DNA from: Clostridiaceae bacterium
Lineage (GTDB): Bacteria; Bacillota; Clostridia; Oscillospirales; Butyricicoccaceae
NCBI GenBank assembly: GCA_018383195.1
Contig: JAGZOP010000034.1
Coordinates: 1 to 24,035, forward strand
DNA: 24,035 nucleotides
Reading direction: 5' to 3'
Part shown: piece after piece, positions 6,963 through 14,938 of the stretch
Layout: every line of letters begins with the position of its first letter
How positions within the stretch are numbered: the stretch's first letter is position 1
Position numbers and translations under genes: made by a program
Notes under the pieces: generated by a model
Told to the model about the DNA's origin: nothing
What the model saw: the letters and a program-made list of their open reading frames with translations, nothing else
Database searches by the model: none

Positions 6963-7679
6963 ATGGAAGAATTCATTCGGTATTCCGTGATTACGGAGAA
7001 AAATCCGCGCGAAATTGTCATGCTGCGCGGTACAGGCTGCCGCTGGAAGCGCTGTGCATTCTGTGATTATCATTTTGACCGCGCGGACGACGAGGCAGAA
7101 AATTTTGCGCTCAACCGTGCGGTGCTCAGCCGTGTCACCGGGCAGTATCATCATCTCGAGGTCATCAATTCCGGGTCGTTTGGTGATCTGGACGAAGCGA
7201 CCATGGAGGAAATCTTGCGTGTCTGCCGCGCACAGGGGATTCACCTGCTGCATTTTGAATGCCATTGGATTCACCGCGGCGAGGTTCCGGCTCTGCGGGA
7301 ACGGTTTGAGCGTGCAGGTATCACAGTCAAAGTCAAGACCGGCGTGGAAACCTTTGACCGGGATTTCCGGGAAAATATTCTGCACAAGGGCATCGGGGAA
7401 AGCGACCCCGCTAAAATCGCGGCGCCGTTTGACGAATGCTGCCTTTTGTTTGGGCTGACCGGGCAGACCGAGGATTCCATGCGCCGCGACATCGAAACCG
7501 GTCTGCAATATTTCGAGCGGGTGTGCGTCAACCTGATGAACGAAAACACCACGCCCATTCACCCGGACCGCGCGGTGCTGGACACCTTTCTGCGCACGCT
7601 GTATCCGGTCTATCGGGACAATGCGCGGGTAGATATTCTGCTCAATAACACCGATTTCGGCGTAGGAGGCAAGGCATGA
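6963..7679 (+). CDS. queL: Queuine lyase QueL, radical SAM enzyme of queuosine salvage
   Basis: Radical SAM enzyme of 238 aa. The QueL group, described in Clostridioides difficile and relatives, releases preQ1 from the base queuine so that it can be reused by tRNA-guanine transglycosylase. The 4Fe-4S cluster motif is GCRWKRCAFCDYH with Cys26, Cys31 and Cys34, spaced C-X4-C-X2-C instead of the classic C-X3-C-X2-C. The frame reads NPREIVMLRG before it, VINSGSFGDLDE and HFECHWIHRG in the middle, VKTGVETFD after that and NNTDFGVGG at the end, which I recognise as QueL-like. Start at 6963 follows AAAGGAG (6951-6957). It is controlled by the preQ1 riboswitch and coupled to the transporter gene by ATGA overlap. 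The assignment rests on recalled family sequence plus strong context. Confidence 0.87.
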   Translation: MEEFIRYSVITEKNPREIVMLRGTGCRWKRCAFCDYHFDRADDEAENFALNRAVLSRVTGQYHHLEVINSGSFGDLDEATMEEILRVCRAQGIHLLHFECHWIHRGEVPALRERFERAGITVKVKTGVETFDRDFRENILHKGIGESDPAKIAAPFDECCLLFGLTGQTEDSMRRDIETGLQYFERVCVNLMNENTTPIHPDRAVLDTFLRTLYPVYRDNARVDILLNNTDFGVGGKA

Positions 7680-8434
7680 GAAACGAAATTTTATTGATTG
7701 TATCCCTTGTGGTGCTGTATGCCATGGTGCTGCTGTGGTATCAGCTGTTCGGCAGATCGGGGATGTACTGTTTTACGGTTTTTGCGACCATTGCGGCGAA
7801 TATTGAGGTGCTGCTGCTTGTAGATGCGTTCGGTATGGAAATGACGCTCGGCAACATCCTGTTTGCAACCACGTTTCTGGTTACGGATATCCTTTCCGAA
7901 ACCGAGGGCAAAAAGGCGGCGCAGAAAGCCGTCTGGGTGGGTATCGCTACCTCGGTTCTGTTCATTCTGGTGTCGCAGTCGTGGCTGCTGTATCGGGTGA
8001 GCGCGAATGATTTCGCATTTCCGGCGTTTCAGCAGATTTTCTCGAACACGCCGCGCATGATGCTCGCATCTCTGGCTGTGTATGCGATTGCGCAGATGTT
8101 TGATGTGTGGATGTATCACTTCTGGTGGAAGCTGACCACCAAAAAATTCGGGGACAGCCACCGCTTTTTGTGGCTGCGCAACAACGGCTCGACGCTGCTG
8201 AGCCAGCTGCTCAACACCGTGCTGTTCACCGGCTTCGCCTTTTGGGGCACCTACAATGTACCGACGCTGCTGTCCATTGCGCTGTCGAGCTATGTTATTT
8301 TCATTGTAACCTCGCTTGCCGACACGCCGGTGGTCTATCTTGCGCGCTATATGCGGGAAAAAGGACGTCCGAAGCAGGGAATTCCGGAGAAAAACATCTA
8401 CTTGGGACGGAAAGAAACCAATCAGGAGCTATAA
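7676..8434 (+). CDS. yhhQ: Queuosine precursor transporter, YhhQ (VUT) family
   Basis: Integral membrane protein of 252 aa. YhhQ of E. coli imports preQ0 and preQ1; homologues elsewhere import queuine. Six hydrophobic segments are visible, and the family signature runs through VFATIAANIEVLLLVDAFG, ATTFLVTDILSETEG with its conserved acidic residues, and VYAIAQMFDVWMYHFW. It starts inside the queL stop (ATGA overlap) with AGGAGG (7664-7669) 6 bp upstream. Pairing with a queuine lyase suggests it may bring in queuine or preQ1; specificity cannot be read from the sequence. No tgt, queuosine hydrolase or ECF component is in the window. Confidence 0.9.
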   Translation: MRNEILLIVSLVVLYAMVLLWYQLFGRSGMYCFTVFATIAANIEVLLLVDAFGMEMTLGNILFATTFLVTDILSETEGKKAAQKAVWVGIATSVLFILVSQSWLLYRVSANDFAFPAFQQIFSNTPRMMLASLAVYAIAQMFDVWMYHFWWKLTTKKFGDSHRFLWLRNNGSTLLSQLLNTVLFTGFAFWGTYNVPTLLSIALSSYVIFIVTSLADTPVVYLARYMREKGRPKQGIPEKNIYLGRKETNQEL

Positions 8435-8435
8435 G

Positions 8436-8463
8436 AAAACGCCGCTTTTGCGGCGTTTTTTTT
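8436..8463 (+). terminator. Intrinsic terminator of the queL-yhhQ operon
   Basis: AAAACGCCGC (8436-8445), loop TTTT, GCGGCGTTTT (8450-8459), followed by further Ts to 8463. A perfect 10-bp stem right after the yhhQ stop. Confidence 0.93.
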
Positions 8464-8613
8464 ATGCCCTGCGTTTACAAAGATTTTTCGGACGCGGTGT
8501 ACCGCGTTTTACATAGGGAACGTACAATAGAGAAAGAATCGTGACGAAAAGATTCACGAGGAACACACTGGACGGTCACCCGCAGGATGCGGGGACAGAA
8601 AGGACGAAAAAGG

Positions 8614-11250
8614 ATGCAGTGGAAAAAGAAGATTTCCGGGGTGATTGCAGCTGCAATGCTGGTGGGCAATCTGCCGGCGGCATTTGCATGGGAAGCGCCG
8701 GAAGTAAGCGTATGGCAGCAGGCTTCGCGCGACGGGGTAAAGGCACGTTTTTTTGTCGGCAGCGATACCCATTTTGGACGCAGCGGCGCAGAAACAAAGG
8801 TAGCAAATGCACTTGCTGCGTTTCATCAGGTTGACCCGAATGCAACCGGCGTACTGGTTGTGGGCGACCTGACAGATGGCGGCGGAGAAGCACAGTATGA
8901 CCTCATGATGAAGACAATCAATGAGAGTGCGCTTGGCGCAGCGGGTAAGGTGCAGCTTTCCATGGGCAACCATGACCACTATTCGGGCAGCACAAGCCGT
9001 TTTGAAAACAAGACCGGGCAGAAGGCGAGCCAGGTACTTTATTACGATGAAAGCGGCAAGGCAACCGACGCTCCCGGTGATACGCTTGCAGCAACGGTGG
9101 TGAAGCTGAACCCCAGTATTTCCGGCAACAACTATACCAATGATTACAACATGCTCAAGACTGCGCTGGAAACTGCGAATGCAAAAGATAATGCAGCACC
9201 GGTGATTGTCATGGGTCATCACGGCATTAAGAACACTGCCTATGTGACCAATGAATGGTACGGAAACTACGGCGAGGGCACCGACAAGGACATGGTCGCG
9301 CTGATGCAGCAGTATCCGCAGGCAATTCATATTTCGGGACACTCCCATTCGACGCTGGAAGATGCGCGTTCGATTTATCAGGACGACGGATTTACTGCGA
9401 TTCAGGACAGCACCATCGGCGCGTACTTCGAGAATGAAAGCGGCAAGGTAGACCCGAATAGCGGCAATGCTTCCACTTATCCGGAGGATTCCGATTATTC
9501 CTCGCAGGCGCTGCGCATTGACGTGCTCGATGACAATACGGTCAAGATCTATCGTATGGATTTGACCGAGGGTGCATACATGTACGAGGATGAACCGTGG
9601 ACATTTTCGAGCAGTGATATGCCGTACACAAGCGACCGTGCGGATTCCAGCAATGCGCCGTCTTTTGACGAAGGTGCAGAAGTGACGGTTGAAGATGTGA
9701 GCGGTACTTCTATGGTTGTCAAGTTCCCGGCGGCAAAGGAAGCTTCTGAAAAAAATGCGGACATGATTCATGAGTACCAGATTACGCTGACGGATGAAGA
9801 AGGAGCAGAGACCGTTCGCAAGGTGTTTGCCGACTATTATAAGGCAGACCGCAAAGAAAATTGGTCGGTTAAAATCAAAGACCTGAAAGCGGAGACGACC
9901 TATTCCGTAAAGGTAAAGGCAGTCACTTCTTTTGACAAGGCAAGCAATGAGATTGCCGCAGCAGAAGATGTGACAACCGGCGAAGGATACAAGCCGGTTT
10001 ATCCGGCACAGGCAATTCTGGATGTGGACTTTTCCCAGAACAAGACCGGTGAGGATGCAAAGGGTCATAAAATGACCGTTTACGGAGAGCCGCAGTTTTC
10101 CAAAGATTCGACCATCGGCCGTACCGTTGCATCGTTTGACGGTGAAGATGATGGCCTGCGCTATGACATGTCAACCAGCGATTACGAGAAGCTGACGCAG
10201 AACTTCACGATTGAACTGTACTACATGCCGCGCGATACCAAAAACAACAACCCGATGGGCAACACCCAATCCTCTGGTTTCTGCTTTGAGCAGGCGGGCG
10301 GCACGAACACCCTCCAGTTCTGGTCCCACATCGGCGGTGACTATAAAAAGCCGGCGGCACAGGTCGAGAAAGATGCATGGAACCATGTTGTTGGCACATA
10401 TGACGGACAGAATGTGAAGATGTATATCAATGGCGAGCTCAAGGATACCGTTGCAGCAACAGGTTCTCTCAAGGAGCCCCCGCATTATCTGTTCCTTGGC
10501 GGCGATACCAGCTCGGATGGCGAGTTAGAATTTCAGGCAAACTGCAAGATTGCCCTTGCCCGTGTTTATACGGGAACTATGACTGCGGAGGATGTGCAGA
10601 CGGCATATGAGGCTGCATCTGCAAAGCCGGAGACATCCTCGGTAGAAGTGGAAGTATTGGGAGAAGACCATGTGCAGCTTGAAGACGGCACCGTACCGTT
10701 CCGTTTTGCAATGCAGAATATGGAGCGCGTTGCAGCGGCTACGCTGAACTTTGAGGTTCAGGATAAGACGCTCGTGAAAGACGGGAAAATCACCGGACTG
10801 AACGGCTTTAAGGCTCTGGACGGCGTAAAGTGGACTGAGGAAGGCGACACCCTCAAGGGCAGCCTGACCCTTAGCTATCTGACAGAAGGCGGTCTGACCA
10901 AGGAAGATTTGCTCGATATTGCGCGCCTGACATTTACCGCAACCGGGAAGACCGGTACGGCGGCGGTTACACTGACGGGCGTAGAGGTTGCGGGATACGA
11001 CGAGGACGGCGAGCCGGTATTCCTGACCAGTGATATTACAGCAGGCACGGCACAGACGCTGATTTCGTCCAAGTATGATCTGAATGGAGACGACAAGGTT
11101 GATCTGCTCGACATTGCATACGCGCAGAAGTATTACCAGCGCACCACTGCTTCGGCAGATTGGGCGCAGGCAGCACGTTGTGATGTTACCGGAGACGGTG
11201 CGGTCGATCTGGAAGACCTGATTTCGATTCTGCACGCTTACGCGGCATAA
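8614..11250 (+). CDS. Secreted metallophosphoesterase with FN3, LamG-like, cohesin-like and dockerin domains
   Basis: Exported enzyme of 878 aa. A signal peptide (1-25, cleavage after AFA) leads into a calcineurin-like metallophosphoesterase with all metal-binding motifs: DTH (51-53), GDLTD (84-88), GNHD (118-121), GHH (201-203) and GHSH (242-245). Next come an FN3-like region (about 348-457), a LamG/concanavalin-like domain (about 465-668) and a cohesin-like beta domain (about 675-815). Last is a dockerin type I module (820-878) with two calcium loops starting DLNGDDKVDLLD (822) and DVTGDGAVDLED (857). There is no LPXTG or SLH anchor, so the dockerin is the likely attachment. The next gene supplies an SLH-anchored cohesin-like partner. 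Start 8614 is preferred over 8587 because GAAAGGA precedes it and the signal peptide begins there. The substrate (nucleotide, phospholipid, teichoic acid or phospho-glycan) is unknown. Confidence 0.87.
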   Translation: MQWKKKISGVIAAAMLVGNLPAAFAWEAPEVSVWQQASRDGVKARFFVGSDTHFGRSGAETKVANALAAFHQVDPNATGVLVVGDLTDGGGEAQYDLMMKTINESALGAAGKVQLSMGNHDHYSGSTSRFENKTGQKASQVLYYDESGKATDAPGDTLAATVVKLNPSISGNNYTNDYNMLKTALETANAKDNAAPVIVMGHHGIKNTAYVTNEWYGNYGEGTDKDMVALMQQYPQAIHISGHSHSTLEDARSIYQDDGFTAIQDSTIGAYFENESGKVDPNSGNASTYPEDSDYSSQALRIDVLDDNTVKIYRMDLTEGAYMYEDEPWTFSSSDMPYTSDRADSSNAPSFDEGAEVTVEDVSGTSMVVKFPAAKEASEKNADMIHEYQITLTDEEGAETVRKVFADYYKADRKENWSVKIKDLKAETTYSVKVKAVTSFDKASNEIAAAEDVTTGEGYKPVYPAQAILDVDFSQNKTGEDAKGHKMTVYGEPQFSKDSTIGRTVASFDGEDDGLRYDMSTSDYEKLTQNFTIELYYMPRDTKNNNPMGNTQSSGFCFEQAGGTNTLQFWSHIGGDYKKPAAQVEKDAWNHVVGTYDGQNVKMYINGELKDTVAATGSLKEPPHYLFLGGDTSSDGELEFQANCKIALARVYTGTMTAEDVQTAYEAASAKPETSSVEVEVLGEDHVQLEDGTVPFRFAMQNMERVAAATLNFEVQDKTLVKDGKITGLNGFKALDGVKWTEEGDTLKGSLTLSYLTEGGLTKEDLLDIARLTFTATGKTGTAAVTLTGVEVAGYDEDGEPVFLTSDITAGTAQTLISSKYDLNGDDKVDLLDIAYAQKYYQRTTASADWAQAARCDVTGDGAVDLEDLISILHAYAA

Positions 11251-11260
11251 CAAAAGGGAA

Positions 11261-11293
11261 TGCAGCCGGACGGCGGTTCACCGTCCGGCTGCA
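11261..11293 (+). other. Intercistronic hairpin between the phosphoesterase and SLH genes
   Basis: A perfect 13-bp stem TGCAGCCGGACGG (11261-11273) / CCGTCCGGCTGCA (11281-11293) with a 7-nt loop and no T-tract behind it. It sits in the 62-bp gap just before the ribosome binding site AGGAGG (11301-11306). This is more like an mRNA-processing or stability element than a terminator, so the two genes are probably co-transcribed but at different dosage. Confidence 0.65.
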
Positions 11294-11312
11294 CCCGCAG
11301 AGGAGGATATTT

Positions 11313-12437
11313 GTGAAAGCTTTTTTTCAAAACCATGCATGCAGATGGAGCCGCTGCACCGCTGCTGCGCTGATTGCAGGCGGTTTGCTGACCATTCCGG
11401 CATTTGCGGCAGAGATCACGCCTTCGGCAACCAAAATTACATTGGCACAAAGCCAGAAGAGCTTTACAGTGGACGTATCTTTGCAGGAGAGCGAACAGTT
11501 TGCAGGAGCAGAGTTCGGCTTGAAGCTGCCCGATGGGATGACGCTCGATCAGGTTGAGTTTCTCGATCAGACCATACAGGATGCCGCACATACACCGGAA
11601 GTGACAGCGGACGGTCTGTCGTTTTTCGGGTTCTATGCCGCAGAAAATGTGTTTTCGGGCAAGATGAATGTCGCGCGCCTGACCTTTATCTATGACGGGG
11701 CTGCGGATGCATCCATTGTGCTGGGGCGGTCTAAGGTGGTCACCGTACAGGAGGATGGTACGACCGTAGGCGACACCTCGTCCGAACCCTTTACCATTGA
11801 AGTGACCCGGAAAAGCAGCTCCTCTTCGGGCGGCTCTTCCTTCGGCAACTCGTCCTCGGGCAATACGGGAACCACCAAGCCGGAGCAGCCGTCGAATCCG
11901 TTTACGGATTTAGACGGGCATTGGGCGAAAGATGTGGTGCTGGAAGCGGTACGCGACGGTTTGTTCAGCGGTACCAGTGCGACAACGTTCAGTCCGAACC
12001 AGCCGGTTACCCGTGGAATGCTTGTAACCGTGCTGCACCGGATGGAAGGAACGCCTGCGGGCAGTGGACAGCCGTTTGCAGATGTCGCTTCGGATGCATA
12101 CTATGCGGATGCGGTTGCATGGGCAGCCGAACACGGGATTGTCGCGGGAATCAGTGAGACCACGTTTGCGCCGAACGATTCGGTGACCCGTGAGCAGATG
12201 GCAGCAATTTTGTATCGTTATGCGCAGTCTCAGGGTGCAGATGTGACCGGACGCGCCGATTTGACCGCGTTTGCGGATGTCAGCGAGATTTCAGGCTATG
12301 CAAAAGACGCGCTTTCATGGGCAAATGCGTCCGGTCTGATTTCGGGCCGCAGCGCATCCGTTCTGGCGCCAAAAGACAACGCAACACGTGCGGAAGCAGC
12401 GTCCATTTTGGTGCGCTTTGAGCAGAAAATTCCATAA
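11313..12437 (+). CDS. SLH-anchored cell-surface protein with a cohesin-like domain
   Basis: Exported surface protein of 374 aa. A signal peptide (1-32, AFA cleavage) is followed by a cohesin-like beta domain (about 34-165), a Ser/Gly-rich linker (about 167-192) and three S-layer homology modules (about 196-240, 255-300 and 318-366; for example FTDLDGHWAKDVV and FADVASDAYYADAV). SLH modules bind pyruvylated secondary cell-wall polymer, so the cohesin-like domain would face outward. It lies directly after a dockerin-bearing phosphoesterase, a layout that matches anchoring scaffoldins of cellulosomes in miniature. Translation starts at GTG with a strong AGGAGG 6 bp upstream. Whether the beta domain truly binds dockerin is inference from fold-like sequence and context. 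Confidence 0.85.
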   Translation: MKAFFQNHACRWSRCTAAALIAGGLLTIPAFAAEITPSATKITLAQSQKSFTVDVSLQESEQFAGAEFGLKLPDGMTLDQVEFLDQTIQDAAHTPEVTADGLSFFGFYAAENVFSGKMNVARLTFIYDGAADASIVLGRSKVVTVQEDGTTVGDTSSEPFTIEVTRKSSSSSGGSSFGNSSSGNTGTTKPEQPSNPFTDLDGHWAKDVVLEAVRDGLFSGTSATTFSPNQPVTRGMLVTVLHRMEGTPAGSGQPFADVASDAYYADAVAWAAEHGIVAGISETTFAPNDSVTREQMAAILYRYAQSQGADVTGRADLTAFADVSEISGYAKDALSWANASGLISGRSASVLAPKDNATRAEAASILVRFEQKIP

Positions 12438-12438
12438 G

Positions 12439-12469
12439 AAAAAGCCTTCTCATATGAGAAGGCTTTTTT
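12439..12469. terminator. Bidirectional terminator between convergent genes
   Basis: AAAAAGCCTTCTC (12439-12451), loop ATAT, GAGAAGGCTTTTTT (12456-12469). A 13-bp stem flanked by an A-run and a T-run serves both the SLH gene (+) and pepF (-), whose stop is at 12481. Confidence 0.93.
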
Positions 12470-12480
12470 GATGCATGGAC

Positions 12481-14280
12481 TCAGCGGGTCAGCGCTTCCA
12501 GTTCGTCGACAAGGGTTCCGAACAGGGTCAGCGCGTCCGCAACCGGAGCGGGGGATGCCATATCTACACCCGCGCCGCGCAGCAGGGTCACTGGGTCGGC
12601 AGAGCAGCCGCCGGAGAGGAAGCGCAGATAATCGTCGACCGCAGGCTGCCCCTCGCGCAGGATGCGCTGAGAGAGCGCAATCGCAGCCGCGTAGCCGGTC
12701 GCATACTGGTAGACATAGAAATCATAGTAGAAGTGCGGGATACGCGCCCATTCCAATGCGATTTCCGGGTCAAGCACAATATCTTCGCCGTAATAATCGC
12801 GGTTCAGTGCGCTGTACTTTGCCGAAAGCGCCTCTGCGGTGAGCGCTTCGCCCTTGCGGGTCTGCTCGCTGCACCATAGCTCAAACTCGGCGAACATGGT
12901 CTGACGGTACAGCGTGCCGCGGAACTGCTCGAGGAAATAGTTGATGAGGTAGGCGCGGCGGCGCTGATCGGTTGTGGTTTTCAGCAGATACTGCATGAGA
13001 AGCGACTCGTTGCAGGTGGATGCGACCTCAGCGACGAAAATCACATAATTTGCATAGGTGACGGACTGCGTTTCATTGGACAGATAGGTGTGCAGCGAAT
13101 GCCCCATTTCATGCACGAGCGTGAACGCATCATCCAGTTTGTCGGTATAGTTAAGCAGCACATAGGGGTGTACGCCATATGCGCCCGCCGAATATGCCCC
13201 CGAACGCTTGCCCTGATTTTCATAAACGTCAATCCAGCGGTTTTCATACCCTTCTTTGAGCATGCTCAGGTATTTTTCGCCGAGCGGGGCGAGCGCTTCC
13301 AGAGAAAGCTGTTTGGCTTCCTCATAGGTGACGCGGATATCCTCATCGGCGACAATCGGGGTATAGAGGTCATAAAAATGCAGATCTTCCACACCAAGCA
13401 GCTTTTTGCGCAGCCGGACATAGCGGTGCATTGCCGGAAGCCCCTCACGCACAGCGGAAATCAGGTTATGATAGATGTCCACCGGCACTTCGGTCTGGTC
13501 GAGCGCGGCATGCAGCGCAGAGGGATACCGGCGCGCATTGGCAAAGAACTGAAGCTGCTTCATCTGCGCGGACAGTACAGCCGCCGAGGTGTTGCGGAAT
13601 TGACCGTACACGCCGTACAGAGACTGGAACGCCGACTGGCGCAGCACGCGGTCGGGGGAGTGCATCAGCGGGATAAAGGTGCCGTGCGTCACCGGATGGC
13701 GAGTTCCGTCGCAGTCTACCGCGTCCGGAAAGGTCATATCGGCATCGTTCAGCATGGAAAAGATGTCGTCGGGCGCCTGCCCGAGCTGACCGGCGGACGC
13801 GAGCAGCGCTTCGCCCTCATGGGAAAGGGTGTGCTCTTTCTGGCGGCGCACGCGCGTGAGCGCAAGGCGGTAATGTTCAAGCGCCGGTTCTTCGGCATAA
13901 AAGCGCGCGAGCGTTTCGTCCGGAATGGCGAGTAGCTCCGGGGTTTCAAACGCCGACGCTTCGCCGGTTTCGACCGCGAGGTTCATAAACTGCGTGCTCA
14001 TTTCCTGATATGCTGCGTTGCGGGTATCTTCGTCTGATTTGCGGCGGGCATAGTTGCCAAGCTTGTCGAGCGCAAGGCTCAGCTCGTCGCCAAGACGCAG
14101 GAAGCTGAGCAGCGTCTGCGCATGCTCCCCCAGCTTGCCCTGATAGCCGCGCAGGGTATCAAGCTGCGCATGCACACGGGCGAATTCTTCGCGCCATGCA
14201 TCGTCAGTCGGGAAAATATCGGAAAGGTTCCACGTGAAACGCGCATCCACATCGGCGCGTGCGGGAATGGTTTGACTCAT
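12481..14280 (-). CDS. pepF: Oligoendopeptidase F (M3B metallopeptidase)
   Basis: Cytoplasmic zinc peptidase of 599 aa that cleaves oligopeptides, normal length for PepF. It has the zinc-binding HEMGH (390-394), a downstream EVASTCNE segment carrying the third ligand, and typical PepF N-terminal and C-terminal stretches (RFTWNLSDIFPTDDAW near residue 14; FYYDFYVYQYATGYAAA near the end). The start is supported by AAGGAG (complement of 14290-14295). It appears to be a single-gene unit, with a promoter about 40 bp upstream and a shared terminator downstream. Confidence 0.96.
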   Translation of the reverse strand: MSQTIPARADVDARFTWNLSDIFPTDDAWREEFARVHAQLDTLRGYQGKLGEHAQTLLSFLRLGDELSLALDKLGNYARRKSDEDTRNAAYQEMSTQFMNLAVETGEASAFETPELLAIPDETLARFYAEEPALEHYRLALTRVRRQKEHTLSHEGEALLASAGQLGQAPDDIFSMLNDADMTFPDAVDCDGTRHPVTHGTFIPLMHSPDRVLRQSAFQSLYGVYGQFRNTSAAVLSAQMKQLQFFANARRYPSALHAALDQTEVPVDIYHNLISAVREGLPAMHRYVRLRKKLLGVEDLHFYDLYTPIVADEDIRVTYEEAKQLSLEALAPLGEKYLSMLKEGYENRWIDVYENQGKRSGAYSAGAYGVHPYVLLNYTDKLDDAFTLVHEMGHSLHTYLSNETQSVTYANYVIFVAEVASTCNESLLMQYLLKTTTDQRRRAYLINYFLEQFRGTLYRQTMFAEFELWCSEQTRKGEALTAEALSAKYSALNRDYYGEDIVLDPEIALEWARIPHFYYDFYVYQYATGYAAAIALSQRILREGQPAVDDYLRFLSGGCSADPVTLLRGAGVDMASPAPVADALTLFGTLVDELEALTR

Positions 14281-14318
14281 TGGAAATCGCTCCTTGAAAT
14301 TTCGATTGATCTTTCTTT

Positions 14319-14340
14319 ATTATATCACGGAATGCCGTGA
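14319..14340 (-). promoter_or_regulatory. pepF promoter with an inverted repeat in the spacer
   Basis: On the minus strand a perfect -10 TATAAT (complement of 14319-14324) is preceded immediately by TCACGG-CATT-CCGTGA (complement of 14325-14340), a perfect 6-bp inverted repeat filling the spacer. The -35 (about CAATTT) is weak. The repeat may be an operator; the regulator is unknown. Confidence 0.5.
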
Positions 14341-14368
14341 AAAATTGAACGAAGCGTAAAAAAGAAAA

Positions 14369-14446
14369 GTAGGGCGGGATGTTCTCATCCCGCCGGAAAA
14401 GGGGGTGCTCCATGGAAAACGGCGGGGTGGGGACACCCCGCCCTAC
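14369..14446. repeat. 78-bp double-hairpin element with terminal inverted repeats
   Basis: The ends are GTAGGGCGGG (14369-14378) and its exact complement CCCGCCCTAC (14437-14446). Inside are two perfect 9-bp hairpins with 4-nt loops, GGCGGGATG-TTCT-CATCCCGCC (14373-14394) and GGCGGGGTG-GGGA-CACCCCGCC (14421-14442). It lies in the gap between pepF and the orphan paralogue pair. Layout fits a REP/BIME-like or MITE-like intergenic repeat; no second copy is visible in this window. Confidence 0.7.
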
Positions 14447-14475
14447 GGAGTGTCACTACAGAGGGACAGCCGGAG

Positions 14476-14934
14476 TTATTCAAACTCCACCTCATTTTCA
14501 AGGAAATCCAGCAGCGGCGCAGGGTCAAGGATGCGGTAAGTGCGTCCGTCCGTTGTCCGGATCGCGGCGCTTGGAGTTCCACGCGTCCGCCAAATGCGAA
14601 CAGCATACAGGTCTGGCGTGGGTTCCGCCAAATCGTTGATATCCAAATCAACAATCAGATCGCCGGGTTCATGCAGCGTGACTGTTCCATACGACAGATT
14701 AAAAGTCTGCCGCAGCGCTGCGCCACGGAGCAAAAAGGTAAGCTGTTCCATCTGCGGCGTATTGTCAAGAGTACGCCATGCCCCTGGATGACCGCTGTCA
14801 TAGCAAAGCTTGTGTGCGAGACAGCCGTAATTGACCGTTTCCGAGAGCGGCAAGTAAACCGGCACCCACCACGCCCCCACCAAACACACTGCCGTCATCA
14901 GGACAAGAAAAATCCGCGCGTGTTTTTTGGACAT
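14476..14934 (-). CDS. Membrane-anchored protein of unknown function, paralogue 2
   Basis: I do not recognise the family. The 152-aa product has an N-terminal hydrophobic helix (ARIFLVLMTAVCLVGAWW) acting as signal anchor or signal peptide, then a soluble domain ending in YRILDPAPLLDFLENEVEFE. Both ends match the gene just upstream (same N-terminal helix pattern, and a C-terminus reading FRVLNPEPLYDFL), while the middles differ, so the two are diverged tandem duplicates. The start at 14934 is chosen because it aligns with the paralogue and lies 4 bp after the upstream stop, suggesting coupled translation; an in-frame ATG at 14976 lacks a ribosome binding site and alignment. Confidence 0.7.
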   Translation of the reverse strand: MSKKHARIFLVLMTAVCLVGAWWVPVYLPLSETVNYGCLAHKLCYDSGHPGAWRTLDNTPQMEQLTFLLRGAALRQTFNLSYGTVTLHEPGDLIVDLDINDLAEPTPDLYAVRIWRTRGTPSAAIRTTDGRTYRILDPAPLLDFLENEVEFE

Positions 14935-14938
14935 GTCA

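Noticed and set aside
8554..10068. 504-codon open frame antisense to the phosphoesterase
   Set aside because: Opposes a gene with complete metallophosphoesterase motifs; its composition is Cys/His/Arg-rich and unlike a real protein.
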